Assembly (NCBI GenBank): GCA_015066065.1 | Contig: SVPB01000014.1 | Span: 1 to 33,150, forward strand | DNA: 33,150 bases | From: Oscillospiraceae bacterium | GTDB taxonomy: Bacteria > Bacillota > Clostridia > Oscillospirales > Acutalibacteraceae | Direction: 5' to 3' | Shown here: piece after piece, positions 1 through 7,395 of the stretch | How the letters are laid out: each line of letters opens with the position of its first letter | Position numbering within the stretch: position 1 is the first letter of the stretch | Made by a program: the position numbers and the translations under genes | The notes under the pieces: generated by a model | Seen by the model: the letters and a program-made list of their open reading frames with translations, nothing else | Told to the model about the DNA's origin: nothing | Databases searched by the model: none

Positions 1-115
1 GACTGACGGTGGCTCACCACCACACACTAAATTAGAAAGCTCAAGATATTTTGTGAGAGTTCGAAGTCATACGCAAAACGGCCGAAAATATCTTTTTTAT
101 AGTCCTTACACAAGT

Positions 116-148
116 AAAGAGGAGTACCGTTCATCGGTACTCCTCTTT
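116..148. terminator. Bidirectional intrinsic terminator-like hairpin
   Basis: A perfect 14-bp stem (AAAGAGGAGTACCG against CGGTACTCCTCTTT) closes on a 5-nt loop and is flanked by A and T runs on either side, so it could stop transcription from either direction. It follows about 115 bases in which I could not assign a gene; only a 53-codon open stretch without a start crosses the left edge. It probably ends a gene lying outside the window. Confidence 0.7.
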
Positions 149-174
149 GCTTTGTGCTGGTGACAGGGTTTAAG

Positions 175-300
175 GCGGCCTCTTGACCCCCGGGTCAGGC
201 TTTGCCTGCGAGCGCCGCCGGTGGCGGATACAGCGAGCAAGGCAAAGGCGCCGCGGTCGAAATTCGCCGAGCGATAGCGAGGGAAGCGAATTTCGGGCAC
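175..300. repeat. Palindrome-rich structured intergenic element
   Basis: This GC-rich patch holds two hairpins inside AT-rich surroundings. The first pairs CTTTGCCT (200-207) with AGGCAAAG (240-247) and encloses a smaller CCGCC/GGCGG hairpin (215-227). The second pairs GAAATTCGC (259-267) with GCGAATTTC (286-294). No coding frame with a start and ribosome binding site is convincing; the 106-603 minus-strand ORF is a read-through of this structure. It resembles a REP-like extragenic palindrome or a structured RNA. I cannot name a family. Confidence 0.5.
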
Positions 301-308
301 CGCAAGAG

Positions 309-340
309 GTAGCCGTGAGTTCAAGTCTCGCCACACCTCG
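309..340 (+). other. tRNA T-arm-like relic
   Basis: GTGAG (315-319), the 7-nt loop TTCAAGT and CTCGC (327-331) form a canonical T-arm: a 5-bp stem with one G-T pair and a loop fitting TTCRANY. It is followed by CACACCT, which could be the 3' strand of an acceptor stem. I find no matching AGGTGTG 5' strand or anticodon arm upstream, so this is not an intact tRNA. It could be a 3' tRNA fragment left by an integrated element, or chance. Confidence 0.3.
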
Positions 341-388
341 CAAAACCGCTTAACGAAAAGCTTTACAGCAATTTTGTAAATGGGATGC

Positions 389-446
389 GTTTCATTGTGG
401 GAGAAAAGTTTCATCGTGAGTGAGAATAGTTTTATTGTGTTGAAAA
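389..446 (+). repeat. Three imperfect direct repeats over the promoter of the 503 gene
   Basis: GTTTCATTGTG (389), GTTTCATCGTG (408) and GTTTTATTGTG (429) recur with spacings of 19 and 21 bp. The last copy runs into the -35 box at 440. The near-helical spacing suggests a row of binding sites for a regulator. Confidence 0.4.
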
Positions 447-468
447 AGCGGTTTTTGGGTGATATAAT
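440..468 (+). promoter_or_regulatory. Sigma-A type promoter for the 503 gene
   Basis: TTGAAA (440-445), a 17-bp spacer and TATAAT (463-468) lie 35 bp upstream of the start codon. The only real gene downstream in this orientation is the 503-961 / 974-1342 pair. Confidence 0.75.
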
Positions 469-502
469 ATATAAATAACACATAATTGAAGGGACATTAA
501 AT

Positions 503-961
503 ATGAAAATAATTGACCTATTAGAATATGTATACTCAAAATTGCGTACCGAACGCATTTTCCGCTGCTTTATAATTACATACTTGCTACTATGGTGTAT
601 CACCAGTTTCCTTATGCTTTTAGATTATGATGACAAAAGATTAGCGATGAGTATATTTGCTCTACTACCGGCAACGATTGGTGTACCTATATACTTTGGA
701 CACTATTTCCCCTTGTTTCGTTCCACACAATGGCTACGCAAAAAAGGTGTTGACTTTACACAAGAAATCCGTTTGAAGAAGGCTGTGATATCATTAAAAC
801 CTTGTGTGGTAGTCCCTTTTTCCCAAATAGCCTGGATATTTCTCGATCCGTTTTACGGAGAAGACAGTGAACCAATATACTATGGCTTTGCTGAAGACAG
901 CCGATCGCTTATAACAACGCCCCCACAGAAAAAAGCGGAAGCATTGAAAATGAGAAAATAA
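503..961 (+). CDS. Small membrane protein of unknown function
   Basis: This is a 152-residue protein I do not recognise. Two hydrophobic segments (about residues 20-42 and 47-70) suggest a hairpin in the membrane. The following roughly 80 residues are more polar, with a basic patch (LRKKG, residues 78-82) just after the second segment. The start is supported by a GAAGGG ribosome binding site 8 bases upstream and by a good promoter at 440-468. It is AT-rich, unlike the GC-rich core of the window, which fits acquisition. The next gene begins 12 bases downstream behind its own AAGGAG, so the two are probably one transcript. It may be an integral membrane partner of the 974 product, but nothing in the sequence proves this. 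Confidence 0.6.
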   Translation: MKIIDLLEYVYSKLRTERIFRCFIITYLLLWCITSFLMLLDYDDKRLAMSIFALLPATIGVPIYFGHYFPLFRSTQWLRKKGVDFTQEIRLKKAVISLKPCVVVPFSQIAWIFLDPFYGEDSEPIYYGFAEDSRSLITTPPQKKAEALKMRK

Positions 962-973
962 GGAGATACGGTT

Positions 974-1342
974 ATGAAGATCCCGGACGATAAAATGGCG
1001 CAGCTCCAACAGATCCTTGTAAAAGACAATGCGTGTGTCGTTGGATTGAAAATTTCTCATGGCTATCAAGGGGTTGGCGGCTCCAACAGCTCGGGGTTTC
1101 AGAGCGAAAGCTGTCAGGAATATACCGTGGAACAGCTTGAGGGAATGGCACCCATTCGGGTGCTGGGAACCGAAATCTGCGCCTTAGTCAACGACGTGCT
1201 GTATTTCCGACGCGAAGCCGCCGGGCAAATGCAGGTGCACACGATAGCATGCAACGAGGGCGGGTACACTGTTATGGGTGACAGTATCGGCTATGACACC
1301 GTCATTGCCGTAAGGGTAGACTTACTGCTGAAGAAAGACTGA
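974..1342 (+). CDS. Hypothetical cytosolic protein
   Basis: This 122-residue protein has no signal peptide, membrane segment or motif that I recognise. It is Gly/Ser-rich around residues 30-45 (GYQGVGGSNSSGF) and has alternating hydrophobic strands towards the C-terminus, consistent with a small beta-rich fold. AAGGAG sits 8 bases before the ATG, which fixes the start. It lies 12 bases after the small membrane protein gene and is likely co-transcribed with it. No terminator immediately follows; the next hairpin (1513-1544) also ends the convergent regulator gene. The function is unknown. Confidence 0.6.
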   Translation: MKIPDDKMAQLQQILVKDNACVVGLKISHGYQGVGGSNSSGFQSESCQEYTVEQLEGMAPIRVLGTEICALVNDVLYFRREAAGQMQVHTIACNEGGYTVMGDSIGYDTVIAVRVDLLLKKD

Positions 1343-1512
1343 AAGGCGCAAAAAACCATCAAAGCCGCGCCGATGTCAGCTCCGTTTTCGGTTGCTTTTC
1401 GATGCCGCTTGCAACCCGTCGCAACCATTGCGTTAAGGAGATCATTATGCTGTCTTTCCATGGTGTCGCTTTACAGCACCATCACAAGCCATGCGTAAAC
1501 CGTCGCACAAAA

Positions 1513-1544
1513 AAGGTGTGCCGTTCACATGAACGGCACACCTT
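1513..1544. terminator. Bidirectional terminator between convergent genes
   Basis: A perfect 14-bp stem (AAGGTGTGCCGTTC / GAACGGCACACCTT) with the 4-nt loop ACAT. On the minus strand it is followed by a T run just after the regulator stop codon (1549). It can also stop plus-strand transcription from the 503-1342 pair. Confidence 0.85.
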
Positions 1545-1548
1545 TATC

Positions 1549-2343
1549 TTATACACTATGGCGGCGGTACTCGGTCGGGCTGCGGCCGGTATGCTTCTTA
1601 AACAGTCGGGAAAAGTAGGCGTAATTGTCAAACCCCAGCTCCCGGGCAATATCCTGGGCACGGCGGTCGGTATCCTCCAACCGGCGGCAGGCTTCCTCCA
1701 ACCGCCGGCGGGTAACGTACTCTCCCACCGTACAGCCGCAGAAGGTGTGAAACCCCTCGTACAGGGTGTTCTTGGAGACGAACATGGCTTTACACAAGCC
1801 CTCCACCGTGAGCTTTTCCCCCAAATGGGCATCCACATACCGGATCACCCGGGTCATCAGCTCGTCATGCCGGATACGGATGGCGTTGTCAAAGAAGACA
1901 AGGGGCAGCAGCTCCAGCAGCGCATCCAGCCGGTCTCGGGTCAGGTAGCTGAGCCTGGCATATTCCCGGCGAATATCCTCCGGCAGCCCGTCCAGGTGCC
2001 GGTTATCCCGGGCGTGAAAGGTGGGGCGGATGCGACCGATAAAGATGTACGCCACCACCGCCCCTTCCTTGATGATGGGTACGACGGTGTCCAGAATGCC
2101 GGCGTGGCAGAGGTGCGATACCGGAGCACGGCTTTGCACACACTTATCCATCAGCTCGTGATCCGAACAGACGCAGGCCATGGGCTGTTCCCGGTGGATG
2201 CGCTCACAGAAGGCATCCCGCTCCTTGGTATGGGAGTACAAAACCTGCCGTTCGTGATCCGCCACAGCCATGCTCAGTCCGGTCAGGACACACAGACTGT
2301 CCACAATAGCCTTGAGCCGCCCCACGTCGTAGTCAATGTGCAT
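1549..2343 (-). CDS. PocR-domain AraC-family transcriptional regulator
   Basis: This 264-residue regulator has an N-terminal sensory domain (about residues 5-150) of the PocR type. It is Cys/His-rich, with CERIHREQP and CVCSDHELMDKC followed by a VVPIIKEGAVVAYIFIGRI core. The C-terminus (about 165-262) is a double AraC helix-turn-helix, including the typical ending GFDNYAYFSRLFKKHTGRSPTEYR. PocR domains are known to bind small organic ligands or metabolites and to couple them to output domains. The start has GGGGGTG upstream and a strong promoter at 2365-2393. The gene is divergent from the DMT transporter at 2502, a typical regulator-target layout, so the transporter is its likeliest target. 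The ligand cannot be read from the sequence. Confidence 0.85.
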   Translation of the reverse strand: MHIDYDVGRLKAIVDSLCVLTGLSMAVADHERQVLYSHTKERDAFCERIHREQPMACVCSDHELMDKCVQSRAPVSHLCHAGILDTVVPIIKEGAVVAYIFIGRIRPTFHARDNRHLDGLPEDIRREYARLSYLTRDRLDALLELLPLVFFDNAIRIRHDELMTRVIRYVDAHLGEKLTVEGLCKAMFVSKNTLYEGFHTFCGCTVGEYVTRRRLEEACRRLEDTDRRAQDIARELGFDNYAYFSRLFKKHTGRSPTEYRRHSV

Positions 2344-2364
2344 ACCGCCACCCCCTTTTCCCTC

Positions 2365-2393
2365 ATCATAAACACCCGTTAGGGTTTTGTCAA
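2365..2393 (-). promoter_or_regulatory. Promoter of the PocR/AraC regulator
   Basis: On the minus strand TTGACA (2388-2393), a 17-bp spacer and TATGAT (2365-2370) form a near-consensus sigma-A promoter. The spacer contains a short dyad, ACCC-N4-GGGT, which could be an operator. Confidence 0.75.
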
Positions 2394-2446
2394 TACGTTT
2401 TTTCTTCTTTAGGGAAGATAAGATAAGTTTTAGGAAGGTAGTGCTA

Positions 2447-2476
2447 TTGACTTGCGGATACCCCTCGCCGTATAAT
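2447..2476 (+). promoter_or_regulatory. Promoter of the DMT transporter
   Basis: TTGACT (2447-2452), an 18-bp spacer and TATAAT (2471-2476) precede the transporter start by 25 bp. It is divergent from the regulator promoter, with 54 bp between the two -35 boxes, where the regulator could bind. Confidence 0.75.
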
Positions 2477-2501
2477 AAAGCGAAAAGGGGGCTTTGGGCC
2501 T

Positions 2502-3371
2502 ATGAACGGGTTTTTTCTTATCGTTATCGTCGCCATGATGGTGCTGCAAAACATCGTGCGCAAGCAATACAACCTCAAGCTGGCACAGCCGGGGGTATTC
2601 GTCTTTAACGGCACCTCCTGCCTGGCGGCCATGGCGGTGTTTCTGGTCTATTCCAAGGGGGACCTGCATTTTACATGGGCGTTTATCCCCTATGCGGTGC
2701 TGTTTGCGGTGTTCTTTGGCATGGCGACCCTGTTTGCCCTGCTGGCCATCCGGACGGGGCCGCTGTCCTTCACCTCCCTCATCATCTCCTACTCCTTAGT
2801 CATCCCCACCTTCCTGCTGATGCTGTTGCCCCAGCCGGACGGCGCCAGGGCACCGTCGGTGGGCGCCTTGTTCTACGTGGGCTTTGCCCTACTGCTACTG
2901 AGCCTGCTCCTCATCAACAACTACAGCGGCAACAACCGGTTTTCCTTTAAGTGGGTGCTGTTTGCGGTGCTGGCATTCCTGGGCAACGGTCTGTGCTCCA
3001 CGGTGCAGACCTACCAACAGCGGGTGTTTGCCGGGGCATACAAAAGCGAGCTGATGATCGTTGCTCTGACGCTGCTGGCCGTGCTGTTCTTCCTCCTGGC
3101 GGCGTTTGCCGAGCGCACCACGGTGGTGCCCTCTCTCAAGGGCGGTGCGGTGCTGATGGTGATGTACGGCGTGGCGGTGGGGCTGGTCAACCTGCTGGTG
3201 ATGGTACTGTCCAACAGGATGAACCCCTCCCTCCTATTCCCCCTCATCTCCGGCGGCAATCTGGTGCTGACCAGCGGGGTATCCCTCTTCTTCTATAAGG
3301 AGAAACTGACAAAGCTGCAGCTGACCGGCCTATGTCTGGGCATCGGTGCGGTGGTACTGCTGAATATGTAA
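2502..3371 (+). CDS. DMT-superfamily (EamA-like) transporter
   Basis: This is a 289-residue, strongly hydrophobic protein with about ten predicted membrane helices in two halves, as in drug/metabolite transporters. The second half ends with the typical pattern of a short loop with FYKEKLTKLQ followed by a last helix GLCLGIGAVVLLNM. The family includes exporters of amino acids, nucleosides and other small metabolites; the substrate here is unknown. The start codon follows AAAAGGGGG at a slightly long distance. The promoter at 2447 and the terminator at 3377 make this a single-gene unit. It is divergent from, and probably controlled by, the PocR/AraC regulator. Confidence 0.85.
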   Translation: MNGFFLIVIVAMMVLQNIVRKQYNLKLAQPGVFVFNGTSCLAAMAVFLVYSKGDLHFTWAFIPYAVLFAVFFGMATLFALLAIRTGPLSFTSLIISYSLVIPTFLLMLLPQPDGARAPSVGALFYVGFALLLLSLLLINNYSGNNRFSFKWVLFAVLAFLGNGLCSTVQTYQQRVFAGAYKSELMIVALTLLAVLFFLLAAFAERTTVVPSLKGGAVLMVMYGVAVGLVNLLVMVLSNRMNPSLLFPLISGGNLVLTSGVSLFFYKEKLTKLQLTGLCLGIGAVVLLNM

Positions 3372-3376
3372 CAGCC

Positions 3377-3410
3377 GGCGGTGTGTTGTCACAAGCACAC
3401 CGCCTTTTTT
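3377..3410 (+). terminator. Intrinsic terminator after the DMT transporter
   Basis: GGCGGTGTG (3377-3385) pairs perfectly with CACACCGCC (3396-3404), followed by six T residues. Confidence 0.85.
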
Positions 3411-3434
3411 GTTTTGCTCCGGCGGCCTCGATGG

Positions 3435-3463
3435 TTGACAAATCGACGCTTTTCCTGTAAAAT
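3435..3463 (+). promoter_or_regulatory. Consensus promoter of the acyltransferase gene
   Basis: TTGACA (3435-3440), a 17-bp spacer and TAAAAT (3458-3463). Between it and the start codon lies an imperfect hairpin (GACCGTCTTTC against GAAAGACCGTC, one mismatch) in the 5' leader. Its role is unknown. Confidence 0.8.
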
Positions 3464-3535
3464 AATGCTGTTAGCATCCAATAGATTGACCGTCTTTCCT
3501 CCGAAACAGAAAGACCGTCACGAGGAGGAATCCCC

Positions 3536-4666
3536 ATGCCCGTCACCATAACCGAGGTGTTGACCAACAGGGACATCCGCATTTTTATCAACTTTTCCCG
3601 TAAGATGTACAAGGACGTTGAAGCCTACGTGCCCAGCTTTATCGGGGACGACAAGGACGACTGGGATCCCCGTAAAAACCCGGCCTTCACCTACTGCGAG
3701 GCCAAGCGCTGGCTGGCGTGGAAGGACGGCAAGCCGGTGGGGCGCATCGGTGCCATCCTCAGCCACAAGGCCAACGATAAGTGGGGCACCAACCGGATGC
3801 GGTTCTCTCAGATGGACTTTATCGACGACCCGGAGGTGTCCGCCGCTTTGTTTGGGGCGGTGGAGCAGTGGGCCGCCGAAAAGGGCTGTGACCAGATCCA
3901 CGGTCCTCTGGGCTTCACCGACATGGACCGGGAAGGCATGCTGGTGGACGGCTTTGATAAGCGCAACATGTTTATCACCTACTACAACCACCCCTACTAC
4001 AACGAGCACATGGAGCGTCTGGGCTACCGCAAGGACGTAGACTGGGTGGAATACAAGATATACACCCCCTCTCCCGACAGCCCCGAGGCGGTCAAGCTGC
4101 ACCGCATTGCGGAGCACGTCAAGCGCAGCCGGGGACTGCACGTGGCAGATATCAAGACCCGGTTTCATATGAAATCCCTGGTGGGGCAGGTGTTTGCTCT
4201 GGCCAACGAAGCCTATTCCCCTCTGTACGGCATGGTGGAGCTGACCGACGAGCAGATAAAGCGCTACGCCAGCAACTTTATCCCCCTGCTGGATCCCCGG
4301 TACACCTGCTTTGTACTCAATCAGCAGGAGGAGCTGGTAGCCTTTGGCATCAGCGCCCCCTCTCTGGCCAGTGCTATGAAAAAAGCCAAGGGACACATGC
4401 TGCCCTTCGGCTGGGTGCATCTGCTCAAGAACCTGATCAAAAACGATGCGCTGGATATGTTCCTCATTGCGGTCAAGCCGGAGCTGCAGGGTGCCGCCAT
4501 CAACGCCATCATCCTCGACAAGCTGATCCAGAGCGCCGCCAAGGGCGGTATCCGGTACGCCGAGACCGGCCCTCAGCTGGAGACCAACGCCAAGATCCTG
4601 GCGCAATGGAAGCTGTTTGATAAGGAGCTGCACAAGCGCCGCCGGTGTTACATAAAAGATATCTGA
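3536..4666 (+). CDS. GNAT-fold acyl-CoA N-acyltransferase, YghO-like
   Basis: This 376-residue protein has the length and layout of the poorly characterised YghO-like family of two-part GNAT proteins. The N-terminal half carries KRWLAWKDGKPVGRIGAI, the beta strands that usually start a GNAT core. The middle has a conserved-looking HGPLGFTDMDREGMLVDGF segment, and the C-terminus (about 300-376) has IAVKPELQGAAINAIILDKL, which corresponds to the acetyl-CoA-binding loop and helix. No signal peptide is visible, so it should act in the cytosol. The acceptor is unknown. GAGGAGG lies 7 bases before the ATG. The gene has its own promoter and terminator. Confidence 0.75.
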   Translation: MPVTITEVLTNRDIRIFINFSRKMYKDVEAYVPSFIGDDKDDWDPRKNPAFTYCEAKRWLAWKDGKPVGRIGAILSHKANDKWGTNRMRFSQMDFIDDPEVSAALFGAVEQWAAEKGCDQIHGPLGFTDMDREGMLVDGFDKRNMFITYYNHPYYNEHMERLGYRKDVDWVEYKIYTPSPDSPEAVKLHRIAEHVKRSRGLHVADIKTRFHMKSLVGQVFALANEAYSPLYGMVELTDEQIKRYASNFIPLLDPRYTCFVLNQQEELVAFGISAPSLASAMKKAKGHMLPFGWVHLLKNLIKNDALDMFLIAVKPELQGAAINAIILDKLIQSAAKGGIRYAETGPQLETNAKILAQWKLFDKELHKRRRCYIKDI

Positions 4667-4671
4667 TCAAA

Positions 4672-4701
4672 AAAACGGGGTGCCGCCGGCACCTCGTTTT
4701 T
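4672..4701 (+). terminator. Intrinsic terminator after the acyltransferase gene
   Basis: A GC-rich hairpin (CGGGGTGCCG pairing with CGGCACCTCG, with minor mismatches) is followed by five T residues, six bases after the stop codon. Confidence 0.75.
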
Positions 4702-4703
4702 AC

Positions 4704-4732
4704 TTGCATATTTTGGAAGAATGGTATATACT
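4704..4732 (+). promoter_or_regulatory. Promoter of the gpsA-tagD/glf operon
   Basis: TTGCAT (4704-4709), a 17-bp spacer and TATACT (4727-4732), 29 bp before the start codon of the fusion gene, which has an AAAGGGG ribosome binding site. Confidence 0.75.
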
Positions 4733-4761
4733 AAAGATAATTAACAGAAAGGGGTGAGTGC

Positions 4762-6228
4762 ATGAGCCGTATCGGTATACTGGGCGCCGGCACCTTTGGT
4801 GTGGCGCTGGCACGGATGCTCTGCCGCAACGGTCACGACGTGACCCTGTGGTCGGCGGTTGCATCCGAGATCGAGCATCTGCGGCGTACACACGCCCACC
4901 CCCATCTCCCGGAGGCGGTCATCCCGGAGGCCATCCGGCTGACCACCGACGACGCCACCGTCTGTCAGGAGCAGGATATCCTGCTGTTTGCAGTATCCTC
5001 CCCCTACGTGCGGTCAACGGCGGCGCGGATGCGCCCCCACATCCCTGACGGCCAGATCATCGTGGACGTGGCCAAGGGCATGGAAGCGGACACCCTCCTG
5101 ACCATGTCCCAGGTGATCAGCAAGGAGATCCGGCAGGACGGCCGGCACCCTCACCTGCATCTGGTGGCGCTGTCCGGCCCCACCCATGCTGAGGAGGTGG
5201 CCCGGGACCTTCCCACCACCATTGTGTCCGCCTGCGACGACCTTACGGTGGCCCAGCAGGTGCAGGAGATATTCTCCAACACCTGTATGCGTGTATACAC
5301 CAACGAGGATATGCACGGGGTGGAGCTGTGCGGTGCCATGAAGAACATCATTGCCTTAGCCGCCGGCATTTCCGCCGGGCTGGGGTACGGGGACAACGCC
5401 AAGGCGGCGCTGATCACCCGAGGCATGGCGGAGATCACCCGGCTGGGCACCGCCATGGGCTGTGCCGAATCCACCTTCCGGGGCCTGGCCGGTATCGGTG
5501 ACCTGATCGTCACCGCCACCAGTGTCCACAGCCGCAACAACCGTGCCGGTACGCTTATCGGGCAGGGCTACACCCCTGCCCAGGCCACCCAGGAGGTGGG
5601 GATGGTGGTGGAAGGCATCCACGCCCTCCCGGCCGCCATCAAGCTGGCCCAGCAGTACGGGGTGGATATGCCCCTGATCAGCGCCGTTGACCGGGTGGTC
5701 AACCAGGGTGCGGATCCGGCGGCCACCGTCCACCAGCTCATGAGCCGCCAGCGCACCTCCGAAAACGAACCGGCGCCGGCCGGTCTGCAGTACGAGCGCT
5801 CCTTACTGGACAGCAAGAAGGGCCACGGCATGAAGCGTGTCATCACCTACGGCTCCTTTGACCTGCTCCATTACGGGCACATCGACCTCCTGCGCCGTGC
5901 CAAGGCCATGGGCGATTATCTGGTGGTGGCCCTGTCCACCGATGCGTATCATCAGCAAAAGGAGGGGCGCCCCTCCCACATCCCCTATGCGCAACGCAAA
6001 GCCCTGCTGGAAAGCATCCGGTACGTGGACCTGGTCATCCCGGAACAGGGAGAGGACCAAAAGCCCCAGGACTTCCGGGAACACCGTATCCACGCCCTTG
6101 TCATGGGAGACGACCGGACAGGGCAATTTGACCACCTACAGCAGTACGGGGTAGAGGTAGTGTACCTGCCCCCTGCCCCTGCGATCGCCACCACCCCAGT
6201 CAAAAACAATCAGAACAGCGAGGGATAA
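4762..6228 (+). CDS. GpsA-TagD fusion: glycerol-3-phosphate dehydrogenase plus cytidylyltransferase
   Basis: This 488-residue protein joins two enzymes usually made separately. Residues 1 to about 330 are NAD(P)+-dependent glycerol-3-phosphate dehydrogenase: the Rossmann motif GILGAGTFG, then VDVAKGME, SGPTHAEEV, the catalytic region ELCGAMKNIIALAAG and FRGLAGIGDL. After a polar linker (about 331-356), residues 357-488 match glycerol-3-phosphate cytidylyltransferase, with RVITYGSFDLLHYGH (the HxGH nucleotidyltransferase signature), RYVDLVIPE, VMGDD and IATTPVK. Together they would take dihydroxyacetone phosphate to CDP-glycerol, the precursor of teichoic-acid-like polymers. The reading frame is continuous. 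Codon 357 is an ATG with AGAAGGG upstream, so a separate TagD-only product by internal initiation is possible. glf follows after 3 bases. Confidence 0.9.
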   Translation: MSRIGILGAGTFGVALARMLCRNGHDVTLWSAVASEIEHLRRTHAHPHLPEAVIPEAIRLTTDDATVCQEQDILLFAVSSPYVRSTAARMRPHIPDGQIIVDVAKGMEADTLLTMSQVISKEIRQDGRHPHLHLVALSGPTHAEEVARDLPTTIVSACDDLTVAQQVQEIFSNTCMRVYTNEDMHGVELCGAMKNIIALAAGISAGLGYGDNAKAALITRGMAEITRLGTAMGCAESTFRGLAGIGDLIVTATSVHSRNNRAGTLIGQGYTPAQATQEVGMVVEGIHALPAAIKLAQQYGVDMPLISAVDRVVNQGADPAATVHQLMSRQRTSENEPAPAGLQYERSLLDSKKGHGMKRVITYGSFDLLHYGHIDLLRRAKAMGDYLVVALSTDAYHQQKEGRPSHIPYAQRKALLESIRYVDLVIPEQGEDQKPQDFREHRIHALVMGDDRTGQFDHLQQYGVEVVYLPPAPAIATTPVKNNQNSEG

Positions 6229-6231
6229 GCT

Positions 6232-7347
6232 ATGAAGTACGATTATCTAGTGGTCGGTGCCGGCCTGTATGGCGCCGTCTTTGCCCATGAAGCCAAGAAA
6301 GCCGGCAAGCAGGTGCTGGTCATTGACAAGCGCCCCCATGTGGCCGGCAACGTGTACACCGAGCCGGTGGAGGGCATTCAGGTGCACCGGTACGGCGCCC
6401 ACATCTTCCACACCAACCTCAAGCGTGTGTGGGACTACGTGGGGCAGTTTGCCACCTTCAACCGGTTCACCAACGCCCCGGTGGCCAACTACCACGGGGA
6501 GCTGTTCTCCCTGCCCTTTAATATGTATACCTTTAATAAGATGTGGGGGGTGGTGACCCCGGAGGAGGCCGCCGCCAAGATCGAGGAGCAGCGCCAGGCC
6601 GCCGGTATCACCGATCCGCAGAACTTAGAGGAGCAGGCCATCTCGCTGGTGGGCACCGACATCTACGAGAAGCTCATCAAGGGCTACACCGAGAAGCAGT
6701 GGGGCCGCCCCTGCACCGAGCTGCCCCCCTTCATCATCAAGCGGCTGCCGGTGCGGCTGACCTTTGATAACAACTACTTTAACGCCCTGTACCAAGGCAT
6801 CCCGGTGGGTGGCTACACCCGGATGGTGGAAAACATGCTGGAGGGCATCGAGGTGCGGCTGAACACCGACTATCTGGCCGACAAGGAGGCGCTGGATGCG
6901 CTGGCGGATAAGGTGGTATACACCGGCCCCATCGATGCGTACTTTAACTTCGCTCTGGGCACCTTGGAGTACCGTTCGGTGCGGTTTGAAAACGAGACGC
7001 TGGATATCCCCAACTACCAGGGCAACGCCGCCGTCAACTACACCGACCGGGAGAGCCCCTACACCCGCATTATCGAGCACAAGTGGTTCGAGTTCGGTAA
7101 GGATGCCGAGGGCAACGACCTGCCCAAGACGGTCATTTCCATGGAGTACAGCTCCGAGTGGAAGCCGGGTGACGAGCCCTATTACCCGGTCAACGACGAG
7201 AAGAACGGGGCGCTGTACCATCGGTACAAGGAGCTGGCCGACCGGGAAGAAAAGGTCATCTTCGGCGGCCGCTTAGGCGAGTACAAGTACTACGACATGG
7301 ATGCGGTCATCGCCTCCGCCCTGTCCCTGTGTGACCGGGAGCTGTAA
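6232..7347 (+). CDS. glf: UDP-galactopyranose mutase
   Basis: This 371-residue flavoprotein has the family's usual length. It interconverts UDP-galactopyranose and UDP-galactofuranose, supplying galactofuranose for cell-surface glycans. The N-terminal FAD motif VVGAGLYGAVFAHEA is followed by VIDKRPHVAGNVYTE and YGAHIFHTN, all typical of Glf. The central region has YTEKQWGRP and the C-terminus has GGRLGEYKYYDMD, also conserved in the family. It starts 3 bases after the GpsA-TagD stop, with the ribosome binding site inside the end of that gene, so translation is probably coupled. The pairing suggests a polymer combining glycerol phosphate and galactofuranose; no glycosyltransferase for it is in the window. 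Confidence 0.92.
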   Translation: MKYDYLVVGAGLYGAVFAHEAKKAGKQVLVIDKRPHVAGNVYTEPVEGIQVHRYGAHIFHTNLKRVWDYVGQFATFNRFTNAPVANYHGELFSLPFNMYTFNKMWGVVTPEEAAAKIEEQRQAAGITDPQNLEEQAISLVGTDIYEKLIKGYTEKQWGRPCTELPPFIIKRLPVRLTFDNNYFNALYQGIPVGGYTRMVENMLEGIEVRLNTDYLADKEALDALADKVVYTGPIDAYFNFALGTLEYRSVRFENETLDIPNYQGNAAVNYTDRESPYTRIIEHKWFEFGKDAEGNDLPKTVISMEYSSEWKPGDEPYYPVNDEKNGALYHRYKELADREEKVIFGGRLGEYKYYDMDAVIASALSLCDREL

Positions 7348-7356
7348 GAGAATCAT

Positions 7357-7395
7357 AAAAAAGAGGACGAAGCGTGCGCTTCGTCCTCTTTTGTT
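7357..7395. terminator. Bidirectional terminator, copy 1 of a duplicated sequence
   Basis: A perfect hairpin (GAGGACGAAGCG / CGCTTCGTCCTC) with A and T runs on both sides sits between the convergent genes glf and the XRE repressor. The same 39 bases recur exactly at 8226-8264, and both are followed by ATTCTTCC (here after one extra T), which forms the end of the minus-strand gene in each case. Confidence 0.9.

Noticed and set aside
106-603. 165-codon minus-strand ORF
   Set aside because: It crosses a terminator, the palindromic element, the T-arm-like sequence and a promoter on the other strand. The start region overlaps the 503 gene.
1402-2382. 326-codon plus-strand ORF, including an ATG at 1447 with a perfect AAGGAG
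   Set aside because: Almost the whole frame is antisense to the PocR/AraC regulator, whose domains are clear. The short peptide from 1447 runs into the terminator hairpin without a stop, so the good ribosome binding site is probably accidental or a remnant of a lost gene.
3518-4633. 371-codon minus-strand ORF
   Set aside because: It is antisense to the acyltransferase gene, which has a promoter, a ribosome binding site and a terminator. The composition is that of a shadow frame.
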